This document shows, piece by piece, positions 18,386 through 28,609 of a DNA stretch of 64,000 nucleotides. The stretch's first letter is position 1. Every line of letters starts with the position of its first letter. The notes under the pieces were generated by a model. The model was not told where the DNA came from. It was given only the letters and a program-made list of their open reading frames with translations, and made no database searches. The position numbers and the translations under genes are program-made. Origin of the DNA: an uncultured Sphingomonadaceae bacterium (lineage in GTDB: Bacteria > Pseudomonadota > Alphaproteobacteria > Sphingomonadales > Sphingomonadaceae); the NCBI GenBank assembly GCA_937873035.1, contig CALMVA010000018.1, positions 1 to 64,000 of the forward strand. Direction: 5' to 3'.

Positions 18386-19690
18386 ATGACAGTGATTGCA
18401 TCCACCGCCGCGGCCCCGCCGTCCCGCACACAGGGCCGCAAACTTGGTCTGTGGATGACGGTTGCCCTGGTGATGGGCAACATGATCGGCTCCGGTGTGT
18501 TCCTGCTGCCCGCGGGGCTTGCGCCTTATGGCTGGAACGCGGTATCCGGCTGGATCATCACCATCGCGGGCGCTCTGTGCCTTGCCCATGTGCTGGCGCG
18601 GCTCACGGCGGCCGCCAATGGCCCCATTGGCCCCGCTGAGCTTGTCGAGCGCAGCTTTGGGCCACTTGCGGGTTTTCTCATCGGTTTCAGCTTCTGGGTG
18701 TCGGTCTGGGCGGGCACGGCCACGATTGCGATTGGTGCAGTTTCTTACGCTGCAAGTTTCCTGCCCGTGCTGGGTGAACATCCTGCACTGGGCGCCGCAG
18801 GCGTCATCTGGGCGGTAACGATCATCAACCTTATGGGCACGCGCTCGGCAGGCGGTTTTCAGCTTGTGACGACGCTGCTCAAGCTCACGCCGCTGGTGGT
18901 GGTGGCCGCGCTCATCTTCATCGTGCTGGGCCGGAATGGCATGGCCGCGATCACGCCCTTTCCCGCGCAAGGGCTGTCGCTTGGCCAGACCAATGCGGCC
19001 GCCGCGCTCACGCTATGGGCGATGGTGGGTTTTGAGGCGGCCTGCGCGGCCTCCGGCAAAGTCGCCGATCCAGAGCGCAACGTGCCCCGTGCGACATTTT
19101 TGGGCGCACTGCTTTCGGGCATATTCTACTTCATCGTCTGTTCGGGCATCGCGCTCATGCTCCCGTCTGACAAGGTTGCGGGGTCCAACGCGCCGTTCGA
19201 GTTGTTCGTGGCCACCTTCTGGTCGCCCGGTCCGGCCGCCTTTGTTGCGCTGTTTGCGGCGATCAGCGCGGTCGGCGCGGTCAATGGCTGGGTGCTGGTG
19301 CAAGGCGAAGTCCCCTGCGAAATGGCCGAACGCCGCCTGATGCCGCGCTGGTTTGGCACCATGGCGCCAAATGGCGTGCCGGTGCGCGCCATTCTGGTGT
19401 CGAGCATCCTTTCAAGCCTGCTCGTGCTGGCCAATTCCAGCCGCTCCATGGGCGGGCTCTTCACCTTCATGGCGCTGCTGACGACCTCGGTTACGCTCTG
19501 GCTCTATCTTGCGTGCGCCGCTGTTGCCATCAAGCGCCGCATTGCCGTGCCCGCTGCCATTGCGGGGCTGCTCTTCGGCGTCTGGTCGCTCTGGGGTGCC
19601 GGGCTGGAGCCAAGCGGCCTCAGCTTCCTTCTCATGATCGCGGGGCTGCCGCTTTACTGGTGGACGCGGCGTCAGCGGCGCGCGGATTAA
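18386..19690 (+). CDS. APC-superfamily amino-acid permease (AdiC-like)
   Basis: This 434-residue protein has about 12 membrane segments and the conserved APC first-helix motif G-N-M-I-G-S-G-V-F-L-L-P at about residues 31-42. The sequence is closest in pattern to the basic-amino-acid/polyamine antiporters (AdiC, CadB, PotE), which exchange arginine for agmatine or a similar pair. No decarboxylase gene is next to it, so the substrate is open. I chose the ATG at 18386; an in-frame TTG at 18350 is less likely. Confidence 0.85.
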   Translation: MTVIASTAAAPPSRTQGRKLGLWMTVALVMGNMIGSGVFLLPAGLAPYGWNAVSGWIITIAGALCLAHVLARLTAAANGPIGPAELVERSFGPLAGFLIGFSFWVSVWAGTATIAIGAVSYAASFLPVLGEHPALGAAGVIWAVTIINLMGTRSAGGFQLVTTLLKLTPLVVVAALIFIVLGRNGMAAITPFPAQGLSLGQTNAAAALTLWAMVGFEAACAASGKVADPERNVPRATFLGALLSGIFYFIVCSGIALMLPSDKVAGSNAPFELFVATFWSPGPAAFVALFAAISAVGAVNGWVLVQGEVPCEMAERRLMPRWFGTMAPNGVPVRAILVSSILSSLLVLANSSRSMGGLFTFMALLTTSVTLWLYLACAAVAIKRRIAVPAAIAGLLFGVWSLWGAGLEPSGLSFLLMIAGLPLYWWTRRQRRAD

Positions 19691-19759
19691 ATTTCCGTCA
19701 AGGCTTTCCCCTGCACAAGCGGGGCTGATAAGGGCGGCGCAACCGATCAAGAGGGTTTT

Positions 19760-20626
19760 ATGCGTAAGGTCAGAAAAGCAGTATTTCCGGTTGCGGGTCT
19801 GGGCACGCGATTTTTGCCCGCCACCAAGGCGATGCCCAAGGAAATGCTGCCCATCGTGGACCGCCCATTGATCCAATATGCGGTGGATGAAGCGCGCGAG
19901 GCGGGCATTGAACAGATGATCTTCGTCACCGGACGCGGCAAGAGCGCCATTGAAGACCATTTCGACATTGCCTTCGAGCTGGAACGCACGATGAGCGATC
20001 GCGGCAAGGACTTGTCGGTGCTGGAGCCGACGCGCCTTGGCCCCGGCAATTGCGCCTATGTGCGCCAGCAGGAGCCGCTGGGCCTCGGTCACGCCATCTG
20101 GTGTGCGCGCGACATTGTGGGTGATGAGCCCTTCGCCATCTTCCTGCCCGATGAGTTCATGGTCGGCGCGCCCGGCTGCATGAAGCAGATGATGGAAGCC
20201 TATGAGCAAGTCGGCGGCAACATCATTTCGGTGCTTGAAGTGCCGCATGAAAAGGTGTCGAGCTATGGCGTCATCTCGCCGGGTGAAACGCGCGGCAAGA
20301 TCACCGAGGTCAAGGGCCTCGTCGAAAAGCCCAGGGTGGAAGATGCGCCGTCCAACCTCATCATTTCAGGCCGCTACATCCTCCAGCCAGAAGTGATGCG
20401 CATATTGGAAGCGCAGGAAAAGGGCGCGGGCGGTGAGATCCAGTTGACCGATGCCATGGCGCAGATGATCGGAAAACAGCCGTTTCACGCCGTCACTTTT
20501 GACGGCAAGCGTTATGATTGCGGCGACAAGGCGGGCTTTATCACCGCCAATATCGCGCTTGCGCTGGAGCGGCCCGACATTGCCCCGGCGGTCAAGGCCT
20601 GGATGAAGGGCATCGATCTGGATTGA
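19760..20626 (+). CDS. galU: UTP-glucose-1-phosphate uridylyltransferase GalU
   Basis: The 288-residue nucleotidyltransferase begins with the signature A-V-F-P-V-A-G-L-G-T-R-F-L-P-A-T-K-A-M-P and carries V-D-R-P-L-I-Q-Y-A-V-D-E-A, both typical of bacterial GalU. It makes UDP-glucose for exopolysaccharide, lipopolysaccharide and glycan synthesis. The start follows an AGAGGG ribosome binding site. Its length matches the family. Confidence 0.95.
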   Translation: MRKVRKAVFPVAGLGTRFLPATKAMPKEMLPIVDRPLIQYAVDEAREAGIEQMIFVTGRGKSAIEDHFDIAFELERTMSDRGKDLSVLEPTRLGPGNCAYVRQQEPLGLGHAIWCARDIVGDEPFAIFLPDEFMVGAPGCMKQMMEAYEQVGGNIISVLEVPHEKVSSYGVISPGETRGKITEVKGLVEKPRVEDAPSNLIISGRYILQPEVMRILEAQEKGAGGEIQLTDAMAQMIGKQPFHAVTFDGKRYDCGDKAGFITANIALALERPDIAPAVKAWMKGIDLD

Positions 20627-20737
20627 ATTGCCTCCGAATAGGACAAGGAAATCCCGGTATCCCACCAGAATGGCAAAGAAATTTTAAGCCAATCTGGCCA
20701 AATTGGTGGCGTGCCAAAGTCCGCCGCCCGACCTGAG

Positions 20738-22894
20738 ATGATTAACCCGACGCGCAGGCGTTTGGCGCGTCTTGTCTTGCCGGTTTTGCTGCTGTTCTTC
20801 GTAACGATCGGCATCGCGCTTTACCAAACGGTGTCACAGGTCAATGCGCTGGATGCGCAGCGCGCGCGCGCGGCGATGGCCGTCGCGCTTGACGGGCTGA
20901 TGGCCAGCCTTGCCGATTATGCGCATGATAATGCGGCATGGGACGATGCGGCGCGCGCCGTTTATGCGCCTGCGCCAGACACGCGCTTCATCGCAACGAC
21001 ATGGGGAGAGGCCACCGGCGAGCACGTTTATGCCGACGCCTTCATGATTGTTGACGCAAGCGGCGCGGTGCGGTCTGCCTATCGCGACGGTCTTGCCACG
21101 GCGCCCGCTCTCTCGCCTGAGTTGCGCCGGACGCTCCATGTGCTGCGCACCAGGGCGCTGCACAGCGGGCAGGGGGCGGCCGCGCTGGTGCGCCGGGATG
21201 GCTGGATCACACTGGTTGGCGTTGCGCCGGTGCGGCCCACCAGCCGCGCGCTTGACGGGCTTGTTCCGGCAGCAGGGCCGAGCATCATCGCCTTTCAACG
21301 GGATTTGACGGCGCGGGATGCGGCGCGCATCGGCACGTCATTGCAACTCCCCGGCGTCAGCTTCGCGGCCCGACCGCACGGGGCGACCTCCGCGCCCGTC
21401 CGCGATGTGGAGGGACGTGTGATCGCGGGCGTCACCTGGGCACCAACCTATACCGGCAGCATCGCACTGGGCCGCGCATTGCCCGTCATTCTCATTGCGG
21501 GGGTGCTTTACCTTATCGCCGCCGGATTTGCCTTCAACCGGGGTTATGCCTCGTTGCGCCAGCTTGGCTGGCAAGCGATGGCGGACAGTCTTTCCAAGCT
21601 GCCCAACCGCCGCGCCTTGCGGTGGGAGATGGTGCGCCGGGCCGACATGAAGGCGGACATCGGCCTCGCCATTGTCGATCTTGATGGCTTCAAGCGTGTC
21701 AATGACAGCTTTGGGCATGAGACGGGAGATCAGTTGATCCGCGCGGTGGCGCTTATCCTCAAACAGGCGGCGGGAAATGAGGCAATGGCCGTGCGCCTTT
21801 CTGGCGACGAATTTGCGCTGCTTGCCCATGGGCCGGATGCGCACGACACCATCGAGCGCGTGTCGCAGCGGTTGCTTGCCATCCTCACCCAGCCCGTCAT
21901 GGCCTTCAAGCGCCCGGTGCAGGTCGGCGCGAGCATTGGCATCGTCGCTGCGCGGCTAGGCGAGATTTCTCCCTCAGAAGCCATGCGCCGCGCCGATACG
22001 GCCATGTATGAGGCCAAAAAATCGGGCAAGATGCGGATCGTCTGGTATTGCCCGGAGCTTGAGCGCGATCAGACCGAAGTCGCCAGACTCACCGCTGAAT
22101 TGCGCAACGCCATCGAGCATCGCGAACTGGTCGCCATGTATCAGCCGATGATTGACAGCCGCACCGGCGAGGTGCGCGCGGTGGAAGCACTGCTGCGCTG
22201 GCCGAGCATCGAGCATGGCGAAATTTCGACGCGTGAATTCATTTCGGTCGCGGATCAGGCGGGGCTGACGGTGTCGATTGGCGCGCTTGTGCTGTCACAG
22301 GCCGCCATTGATGCGGCCAAATGGCCCGATGTGCGCCTGTCGATCAACCTCTCGCGCGGGCAGTTGCGTTCACCCGGCTTTGTCGAGGTTGTCGCGCGGC
22401 AGATGGCCGAGGCGGGCGTTGATCCATCGCGCATCGACTTTGAGCTGCGCGAAACGCTATTCGTTGAAAATCCCGATTTTGCAGAAGAGGTGGCGCGCGA
22501 GCTGCGCTTGCTGGGCGTGGGGCTGGTGCTCGACAATTTCGGCGCGGGCCACGCCTCGTTCGCGACGCTTGATCTGGCGCAATTCTCCAAGGTGAAAATT
22601 GATTCCACCCTTGTGGCGCGCGCGCCCAGCGATGAACGTGCTCTGGTGCTGCTGCAAAGCTGCGTTTCCTATGCCCATGTCCATGGCGCGCGAGTCGTGG
22701 CGCAGGGTGTGGAAACCTTTGCGCAGGCAGAATTGATGCGCGTGGCGGGGTGTGACGAAATTCAGGGCTGGACCTATGGCCGCCCCATTCAAGCCGATGA
22801 TGTTACAGCACTTTTGAGCGCGACCAAGCGGCCGGGAGTGCAGGATATTTCTTGCCATAACGGGGCGGAAACCAAAGAAAAAATGCCAGTTTGA
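20738..22894 (+). CDS. Membrane CHASE4-GGDEF-EAL protein with degenerate EAL site
   Basis: The 718-residue protein has a transmembrane helix near the N-terminus (V-L-L-L-F-F-V-T-I-G-I-A-L), a periplasmic CHASE4-like sensor (N-A-A-W-D-D-A-A), a second helix near residue 260, then GGDEF (S-G-D-E-F at about residue 355) and EAL domains. EAL itself is present (E-A-L-L-R-W), but the catalytic D-D-F-G-T-G-Y-S-S motif reads D-N-F-G-A-G-H-A-S and E-L-T-E reads E-L-R-E. The phosphodiesterase is therefore probably inactive, while the cyclase site looks intact. A GTG start at 20711 is possible. Confidence 0.85.
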   Translation: MINPTRRRLARLVLPVLLLFFVTIGIALYQTVSQVNALDAQRARAAMAVALDGLMASLADYAHDNAAWDDAARAVYAPAPDTRFIATTWGEATGEHVYADAFMIVDASGAVRSAYRDGLATAPALSPELRRTLHVLRTRALHSGQGAAALVRRDGWITLVGVAPVRPTSRALDGLVPAAGPSIIAFQRDLTARDAARIGTSLQLPGVSFAARPHGATSAPVRDVEGRVIAGVTWAPTYTGSIALGRALPVILIAGVLYLIAAGFAFNRGYASLRQLGWQAMADSLSKLPNRRALRWEMVRRADMKADIGLAIVDLDGFKRVNDSFGHETGDQLIRAVALILKQAAGNEAMAVRLSGDEFALLAHGPDAHDTIERVSQRLLAILTQPVMAFKRPVQVGASIGIVAARLGEISPSEAMRRADTAMYEAKKSGKMRIVWYCPELERDQTEVARLTAELRNAIEHRELVAMYQPMIDSRTGEVRAVEALLRWPSIEHGEISTREFISVADQAGLTVSIGALVLSQAAIDAAKWPDVRLSINLSRGQLRSPGFVEVVARQMAEAGVDPSRIDFELRETLFVENPDFAEEVARELRLLGVGLVLDNFGAGHASFATLDLAQFSKVKIDSTLVARAPSDERALVLLQSCVSYAHVHGARVVAQGVETFAQAELMRVAGCDEIQGWTYGRPIQADDVTALLSATKRPGVQDISCHNGAETKEKMPV

Positions 22895-22957
22895 GGCTTT
22901 AAGATTTTGTTAACTATTTGAGGGCTGAGGAGCGGGTTCGGTTATTCAGGACCCCTT

Positions 22958-25078
22958 ATGTTCAAGCGCAGCCCGATTGATGCCAAGCAGCGGATCATCC
23001 GCCTGATCGCGGTTCTGACCGTGATTGCCACAGTGACGATTGGCATCGGCTTTCGCCTGTCGTTGCTGACGTCCGAGCGCGTGGGCGATATGCGCACCCG
23101 GCAGTTGATGCGCTTTGCCATCAGCTATGAAATGCGCTCGCTTGAGCGCCTCGTGCTGGAAAATGCACAAAGGCCCGAAGTCCGCACCGATGCCTATCTG
23201 CGCCGGGAGGCGGCTCATTTGCCGATCGAGTTTCGCGCCCTTACCCGCGCCGGGGGGCATTATCAGATCGCGGCCTTGCTCGATGCCAGTGGCCGGCAGG
23301 TCCGCGCCGTGCGCGATGGCGCCCCGGCATCGGCATCGGCTGAAGCCAATTTCAACCGCGCGGCAAAGCCGCTGCTGGCAAAGCTCCGGCGCGGCAAGGG
23401 CTGCACCTCGTCACTGGTTGCGGCCAATGGAGACATCTTCATCGTTGCGGCGGCCAATATCTGGCCGCTTGGAGACAAGGGCGATGCGCTGGCGCCCGGT
23501 GTGCGCCCGCTTGTGCTTGTTCAGGCCAAGCGTCTCACCTCCTCCGTGGCGACGCATATGGGCAACGATCTTGGTCTGCGCGATGTTCGCTTTGGCGATG
23601 CAAGTGCGACGCGCCCGTCGCTGCGTCTCACCAACAAGGCGGGGCAGACCATCGGTGTCCTTTCATGGGCGTCAAGCGAGCTGGAGGGCCCGGCGCTTAA
23701 AGGGCTCATCTGGATTACGGCGCTCGTCGCGGGCGGGCTGTTGCTGGCGATTGGCTATGTGGTGCACCAGGGCATTGGCATTACCCGCACGCTCTACCAC
23801 CAGGCGCGCACCGACACACTCTCCAAGCTGCCCAACCGCCGCGCCTTCCGGCTTGATGCTGCACGGGCGATTGCGGCGGGCGAGCCTTTGGCCGCCGCCA
23901 TTCTCGATCTCGATGGCTTCAAGCGCGTCAATGACTTTCATGGCCATCATGTGGGCGATCAACTCATCATCGCGATTGCAGACATGGGGCGCACGCTATT
24001 GGAAAACCGGGGGATGTTCGCCCGGCTGGGGGGTGATGAATTTGCCATTCTGCTCACCGGCAAGGATGCCCGGCGCGATCTGGAGCTGGTTGCGCGCCAC
24101 CTTTTGAAGATGCTGTCGACGCCCTTTGAAGTTGCGGGGGTTGAGGTGGCGATTGGGGTGAGCATCGGGCTGGTGGGCGATGCCCTCGACATCAGCGATC
24201 CCAGCGAATTGCTGCGCCGCGCCGATATTGCGATGTATGGGGCCAAGGCGGCGGGCAAGAACCGCTATCAATGGTATGATGCCCGTATGGATGAGCGCCG
24301 CGCCCGCGCCTTCATGCTGGAGGCGGCGTTGCAGGATGCCCTGTCCACCGATGAGTTTTCGGTCGCCTATCAGCCGATATGTGATGCCAAGGGACAAAGG
24401 ATTGTGGCGGTGGAGGCGCTGGTGCGCTGGAAGAGCGCCTCTTTTGGCGCAATCAGCCCCGATGTGTTCATTCCCGTGGCGGAACAATCGACCATCATTG
24501 ATCGCATCGGCAATACCGTGTTGCGCCGTGCGTGCCGCGATGCCCTGGACTGGAAGGATGTGATGCTTGCGATCAATGTGTCGGGCGCGCAGCTGCGCAA
24601 CCGCTTTTTTGCAGCGCAAGTCCGGCAGATCCTTGCCGAAACAGGCTTCCCCGCGCACCGCCTTGAACTTGAGGTGACGGAAACCTTCCTTATCGAAGAT
24701 GTGGTGACGACGCAGATGGTGCTTCAGGAATTGGCGGGCATGGGCATTACGCTGGTGCTCGATGATTTCGGCACGGGCTATTCGTCGATCTCGATGGCGG
24801 CGAACCTGCCTTTCAGCCACGTCAAGATTGACCGCACATTGGTGGCGCGCGCGGTAGATTCGGCGGCTTACAAGACGCTGGTGGAAGCCATCATCACCGG
24901 CGTTCATGCGCTGGGCGCGGTTGTGACGGCCGAAGGCGTGGAAGGCCCGGTTCACGCGCACCTGATGCAATTGGCCTCATGTGATCGCTTGCAGGGCTGG
25001 CACTTCGGCAAGCCGGTGCGCGCGCACGAGTTGGCGCAGCTTGTGGGCATCACCAATACAGATCTTGCCGCAGCTTAG
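22958..25078 (+). CDS. Membrane GGDEF-EAL cyclic-di-GMP protein with intact sites
   Basis: This 706-residue protein has two membrane helices (about residues 15-38 and 250-268) flanking a periplasmic sensor of no clear family. A GGDEF domain (G-G-D-E-F at about residue 358) and an EAL domain follow (V-E-A-L-V-R-W near 485, E-V-T-E and D-D-F-G-T-G-Y-S-S near 602). All catalytic motifs are present, so it could both make and hydrolyse cyclic di-GMP. It follows the related gene by 63 bases, and the two probably arose by duplication. An AGGA site lies 8 bases before the ATG. Confidence 0.9.
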   Translation: MFKRSPIDAKQRIIRLIAVLTVIATVTIGIGFRLSLLTSERVGDMRTRQLMRFAISYEMRSLERLVLENAQRPEVRTDAYLRREAAHLPIEFRALTRAGGHYQIAALLDASGRQVRAVRDGAPASASAEANFNRAAKPLLAKLRRGKGCTSSLVAANGDIFIVAAANIWPLGDKGDALAPGVRPLVLVQAKRLTSSVATHMGNDLGLRDVRFGDASATRPSLRLTNKAGQTIGVLSWASSELEGPALKGLIWITALVAGGLLLAIGYVVHQGIGITRTLYHQARTDTLSKLPNRRAFRLDAARAIAAGEPLAAAILDLDGFKRVNDFHGHHVGDQLIIAIADMGRTLLENRGMFARLGGDEFAILLTGKDARRDLELVARHLLKMLSTPFEVAGVEVAIGVSIGLVGDALDISDPSELLRRADIAMYGAKAAGKNRYQWYDARMDERRARAFMLEAALQDALSTDEFSVAYQPICDAKGQRIVAVEALVRWKSASFGAISPDVFIPVAEQSTIIDRIGNTVLRRACRDALDWKDVMLAINVSGAQLRNRFFAAQVRQILAETGFPAHRLELEVTETFLIEDVVTTQMVLQELAGMGITLVLDDFGTGYSSISMAANLPFSHVKIDRTLVARAVDSAAYKTLVEAIITGVHALGAVVTAEGVEGPVHAHLMQLASCDRLQGWHFGKPVRAHELAQLVGITNTDLAAA

Positions 25079-25133
25079 GGAGACTTGGGGCGCGGTGGAA
25101 ACACCGAACGGCTCTGCAATCACCCTGTTCAGG

Positions 25134-25154
25134 AAAACCGGGGTGCAGGTTTTT
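25134..25154. terminator. Bidirectional terminator candidate between convergent genes
   Basis: AAAACC and GGTTTT form a 6-bp stem with an 8-base loop, flanked by an A-run on one side and a T-run on the other. It lies between the 3' ends of the GGDEF-EAL gene and nusB, where a terminator for both strands is expected. Confidence 0.45.
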
Positions 25155-25165
25155 CCGCTGACCGC

Positions 25166-25603
25166 TTATCCGCGTGCCGCTTTTGCAATGGCGTCGAGCA
25201 CGCCATTGACGAAGCTCTTTTCCTTGCGGTCGTAAAAAGCGTGGGCGACATCCAGATATTCGCTGATGACGCTGCCTGTCGGAATGTCCGCGCGTGCAAG
25301 AAGCTCATAGCTGCCCGCGCGCAAAATCTGGCGCAGCGGGCGGTCAAGCCGGTCGAGCGTCCAGCCTTCGGCCAGGTTGGTGCCGATCAGCGCGTCGATC
25401 TCGTCGCGCCGCGCATCGACGCCTTTGACGACATCGTTGAAGAAGTCGACCTCGGCCTCGGCATAAGTCTCATCCTCAATGGTCTGGCCAAGGCGATGAT
25501 GGTGAAATTCGTGCAGCAGAACGGGCAATGCTGTGCCTTCCATTTCCTGCTGGTAGAGCGCCTGAACGGCGGCAAGGCGGGCGGCAGAACGGGCGCGGCT
25601 CAT
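25166..25603 (-). CDS. nusB: Transcription antitermination factor NusB
   Basis: The 145-residue all-helical protein begins [19 protein letters not shown], typical of alphaproteobacterial NusB, and ends with V-I-S-E-Y-L-D-V-A-H-A-F-Y-D...F-V-N-G-V-L-D. With NusE it binds boxA RNA for rRNA antitermination. It is translationally coupled to hisD by a 4-base overlap. Confidence 0.94.
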   Translation of the reverse strand: MSRARSAARLAAVQALYQQEMEGTALPVLLHEFHHHRLGQTIEDETYAEAEVDFFNDVVKGVDARRDEIDALIGTNLAEGWTLDRLDRPLRQILRAGSYELLARADIPTGSVISEYLDVAHAFYDRKEKSFVNGVLDAIAKAARG

Positions 25604-26877
25604 TTCAGTCTTTCCTCAACGGAGCGGGCATGGGCGGGAAGCCCCTCGGCCCTTGCAAGCGCCACGGCGGCGGGGCCGATGGCGCGAATGGCATCTGGCG
25701 AACAGCCCAGAAAGCTCGTTCGCTTCATGAAATCTAGCACCGAAAGCCCCGATGAAAAGCGGGCGCGGCGTCCGGTCGGCAAAACGTGGTTCGGCCCGCC
25801 GACATAATCGCCCACGGCTTCGGGCGTGTGGCGGCCGAGGAAGATCGAGCCTGCATGGCGCACGGTCGCAAAAAGCGGTTCCGGGTTTTCTACTGCAAGT
25901 TCAAGATGTTCGGGGGCGAGCGCATCAACCAGCGGAGCGGCTTCGGCCAGATCGCCCACAAGGATGATCGCGCCGTTCGCGTCCCAGCTTGTCCGCGCGG
26001 TGGCGCCGGTTGAAAGCGCGCCAATTTGGGCATCTACGGCCACCGCCACCCTGTCGGCAAAACCGGCATCATCGGTGATGAGGATCGACTGGCTCGTCGG
26101 ATCATGCTCGGCCTGGCTCAAAAGGTCCGCGGCAATCCAGTCGGGATTATTCTGCCCGTCCGCGACGACGAGAATTTCAGAAGGCCCTGCCACCATGTCG
26201 ATGCCGACCACGCCGTAAAGCTGGCGCTTGGCTTCTGCCACCCACGCATTGCCCGGCCCGGTCACGACATCGACCTTGCCGATGGAGGGGGTGCCGTAAG
26301 CGAGCGCCGCCACCGCCTGCGCGCCACCGATGCGCCACACTTCATCGACGCCCGCAATATGCGCGGCTGCCAGCACGAGCGGATTGATCTCGCCCTTGGG
26401 CGTCGGCGTCACCATCACGAGCCGTTCGACACCCGCGACCTTGGCCGGAATGGCGTTCATCAGCACCGAAGACGGGTAGGCCGCACGTCCGCCGGGCACA
26501 TAGACACCGGCCGCATCCACCGCCCGCCAGCGCGCACCAACGCGCACGCCTGCTGCATCCACGCTGTCGCTGTCAGCCGGCTTCTGCCTGGCGTGATAGG
26601 TGCGGATGCGCTCTGCTGCGAGATCGAGCGCGGCGCGCAGATCATCCTCAAGCGCGGCATAAGCGGCGCGGCAATCTTCCAGCGGAATGCGCCAGTCAAG
26701 ATCATGCCCGTCAAAAGTGCGGGTCAGCTCGGCAATGGCGGCATCGCCTTGGGACTTTACGCGCGCAATGATCGCCGCCACGTCGCGCGACACATCGGCA
26801 TCCGCCTCACGCCGCGCATTGACGAGGGCATCGAAGCGCGCGGCGAAATCAGGTGCGCGGCTGTCGAGCCTAACCAT
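25600..26877 (-). CDS. hisD: Histidinol dehydrogenase HisD
   Basis: This 425-residue enzyme of the last two steps of histidine synthesis shows the family segments [16 protein letters not shown], the zinc and catalytic segments L-S-Q-A-E-H-D-P and A-P-E-H-L-E-L, and G-P-N-H-V-L-P-T. It uses NAD+ and Zn2+. It overlaps hisG by 8 bases and nusB by 4, forming a hisG-hisD-nusB operon. Confidence 0.96.
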   Translation of the reverse strand: MVRLDSRAPDFAARFDALVNARREADADVSRDVAAIIARVKSQGDAAIAELTRTFDGHDLDWRIPLEDCRAAYAALEDDLRAALDLAAERIRTYHARQKPADSDSVDAAGVRVGARWRAVDAAGVYVPGGRAAYPSSVLMNAIPAKVAGVERLVMVTPTPKGEINPLVLAAAHIAGVDEVWRIGGAQAVAALAYGTPSIGKVDVVTGPGNAWVAEAKRQLYGVVGIDMVAGPSEILVVADGQNNPDWIAADLLSQAEHDPTSQSILITDDAGFADRVAVAVDAQIGALSTGATARTSWDANGAIILVGDLAEAAPLVDALAPEHLELAVENPEPLFATVRHAGSIFLGRHTPEAVGDYVGGPNHVLPTGRRARFSSGLSVLDFMKRTSFLGCSPDAIRAIGPAAVALARAEGLPAHARSVEERLK

Positions 26878-27520
26878 TCATTGCCTTTCGGAAGGCTTCC
26901 ACCAGTTCGCCGACAGCGGCGTTGGTCTTGAAGGCGGCGCGGTTGACGATGAGGCGGGCAGACACGTCAGCGATGACTTCCACCTCGACCAGCCCGTTTT
27001 CGAGCAGCGTCTTGCCGGAGGAAACAAGATCGACAATGCGGCTCGACAGGCCCAGCGCGGGCGCGATTTCCATCGCGCCGTTGAGCTTGACGCACTCGGC
27101 CTGCACGCCGCGCGCGGCAAAGTGTTTGCGCGTGAGGTTGGGATATTTGGTCGCCACGCGCACATGGCTCCACGAGCGTGGATCGTCGGTCGCCGCCATT
27201 TCGGCAGGCTCGGCCACCGAGATGCGGCAATGGCCGATGTCGAGATCAACCGGCGCGTAAAGCTCTGAATAATCAAACTCGTCGATCACGTCCGAGCCGA
27301 CAATGCCGATCTGGGCTGCGCCATGCGCAACAAAGGTCGCCACGTCGAAAGCGCGCACGCGGATGAGGCTCACATCCTCACGATTGGTCGAGAATTTGAG
27401 CGCGCGGCTCTTGCTGTCGTTGAATGCGGCTTCGGGCACGATTCCCGCGCGCGCGAGCATCGGCAAGGCTTCCTCAAGGATGCGCCCCTTGGGCACGGCG
27501 AAGATGATCGGCTGCGACAT
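26870..27520 (-). CDS. hisG: ATP phosphoribosyltransferase HisG, short form
   Basis: The 216-residue catalytic subunit begins [14 protein letters not shown] and carries [10 protein letters not shown]. It catalyses the first committed step of histidine synthesis. The C-terminal regulatory domain of long HisG (about 290 residues) is absent, and short forms normally need HisZ for activity and feedback control. No hisZ is visible in this window, so it must be elsewhere or missing. Confidence 0.94.
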   Translation of the reverse strand: MSQPIIFAVPKGRILEEALPMLARAGIVPEAAFNDSKSRALKFSTNREDVSLIRVRAFDVATFVAHGAAQIGIVGSDVIDEFDYSELYAPVDLDIGHCRISVAEPAEMAATDDPRSWSHVRVATKYPNLTRKHFAARGVQAECVKLNGAMEIAPALGLSSRIVDLVSSGKTLLENGLVEVEVIADVSARLIVNRAAFKTNAAVGELVEAFRKAMNG

Positions 27521-27568
27521 GACCCGCGGCCTTTACTTGTGCGCCCGCTTAAGGGCAAGCTGCGTGGC

Positions 27569-28609
27569 ATGAGCGAAAGCATCCGAACCGCCTTCCGCCA
27601 GCAGGCGGCTTTCTGCCGGGCCTCCGGCTCCGCTTTAACGGGTGCGGTGCTGGAGGCGCTGGCCGACACGCTGGATGTATCCACGCGCACGGGGCGGCGC
27701 ATCCTTGAATGGCCGGGCGACCCGATGGTCGATGCGCTCAAGCTCAGGATCGCAGGCGGGCTTAACGCACTGGCGCGCTCTGGCCGGGAGCCGGAGCTGA
27801 CAAAGCTTTATGATGCGCGCACGGGCGAATTTCATGCGGTTTTGAAGCGCGTGTTCGAAAAATGGGATGACTGGCTTTATCCTTGGCTCGATGGGCCGCC
27901 ACAGACCAACGAGGTTGCACGCGCAGCTGTGCTCTGGCCGGGGATGCTGGAGATCGCGCGACGCTTTGGTCCGAAGATGGAATGGATCGAAATCGGCTCC
28001 AGCGGCGGGCTGAACCTCAATATGGATCGCTTCGGCTATCAATTGGGGGCAACGCGTTCGGGCGATCCCATCTCGGCGCTGCAACTTTCGCCCGGCTGGG
28101 AAGGCGCATCCCCACGCGATACCCCCATTGAGGTGGTGGACCGCGTGGGCATTGATATGCAGCCGCTCGATATGTCAGACCCGGTCATCGCAGAGCGTAT
28201 GCTCGCCTATATCTGGCCTGACCAGACCGAGCGCGTGGCGCGCGCCCAAACGGCCATCATCATCGCGCGGGCCTGGCCGCCGCCTATCGTAAAGGGCGAT
28301 GCGGCAGAATTTCTGGTGCCGCTGCTGGCCGAGCCGCAGGACGGGTGTCGGACGCGTGTCGTCTTCCATTCGATCGTGCTGCAATATCTTCCGCCCGAAG
28401 CGCGTGCGCGGGTGCGCCAGACAATCGAGGCGGCAGGCGCGCGGGCCACCGCAGAGCGCCCGCTCGCATGGCTCAGCATGGAATTTCAGGACAAGGTGCC
28501 AACGGCGGAACTGCGCTTGCGCTGCTGGCCGGGGCCGGCGGCGGAAGAAACGCTGGCGCACGTGCATCCGCACGGCGCGCAGCTTATCTGGGTGGCGGAA
28601 AACGGCTGA
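27569..28609 (+). CDS. DUF2332 family protein
   Basis: The 346-residue protein matches the DUF2332 family: an N-terminal F-R-Q-Q-A-A-F-C, the segment W-I-E-I-G-S-S-G-G-L-N-L-N near residue 148, and a C-terminal W-L-S-M-E-F-Q. The glycine-rich segment resembles an S-adenosylmethionine-type Rossmann loop, but the function is unknown. It is divergent from hisG (48 bases) and its last 26 bases overlap the end of the convergent ltrA gene. Confidence 0.85.
   Translation: MSESIRTAFRQQAAFCRASGSALTGAVLEALADTLDVSTRTGRRILEWPGDPMVDALKLRIAGGLNALARSGREPELTKLYDARTGEFHAVLKRVFEKWDDWLYPWLDGPPQTNEVARAAVLWPGMLEIARRFGPKMEWIEIGSSGGLNLNMDRFGYQLGATRSGDPISALQLSPGWEGASPRDTPIEVVDRVGIDMQPLDMSDPVIAERMLAYIWPDQTERVARAQTAIIIARAWPPPIVKGDAAEFLVPLLAEPQDGCRTRVVFHSIVLQYLPPEARARVRQTIEAAGARATAERPLAWLSMEFQDKVPTAELRLRCWPGPAAEETLAHVHPHGAQLIWVAENG

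Noticed and set aside
22895-22957. Terminator between the two GGDEF-EAL genes
   Set aside because: The gap is AT-rich, but I found no stable stem; it more likely holds a promoter or simple spacer.
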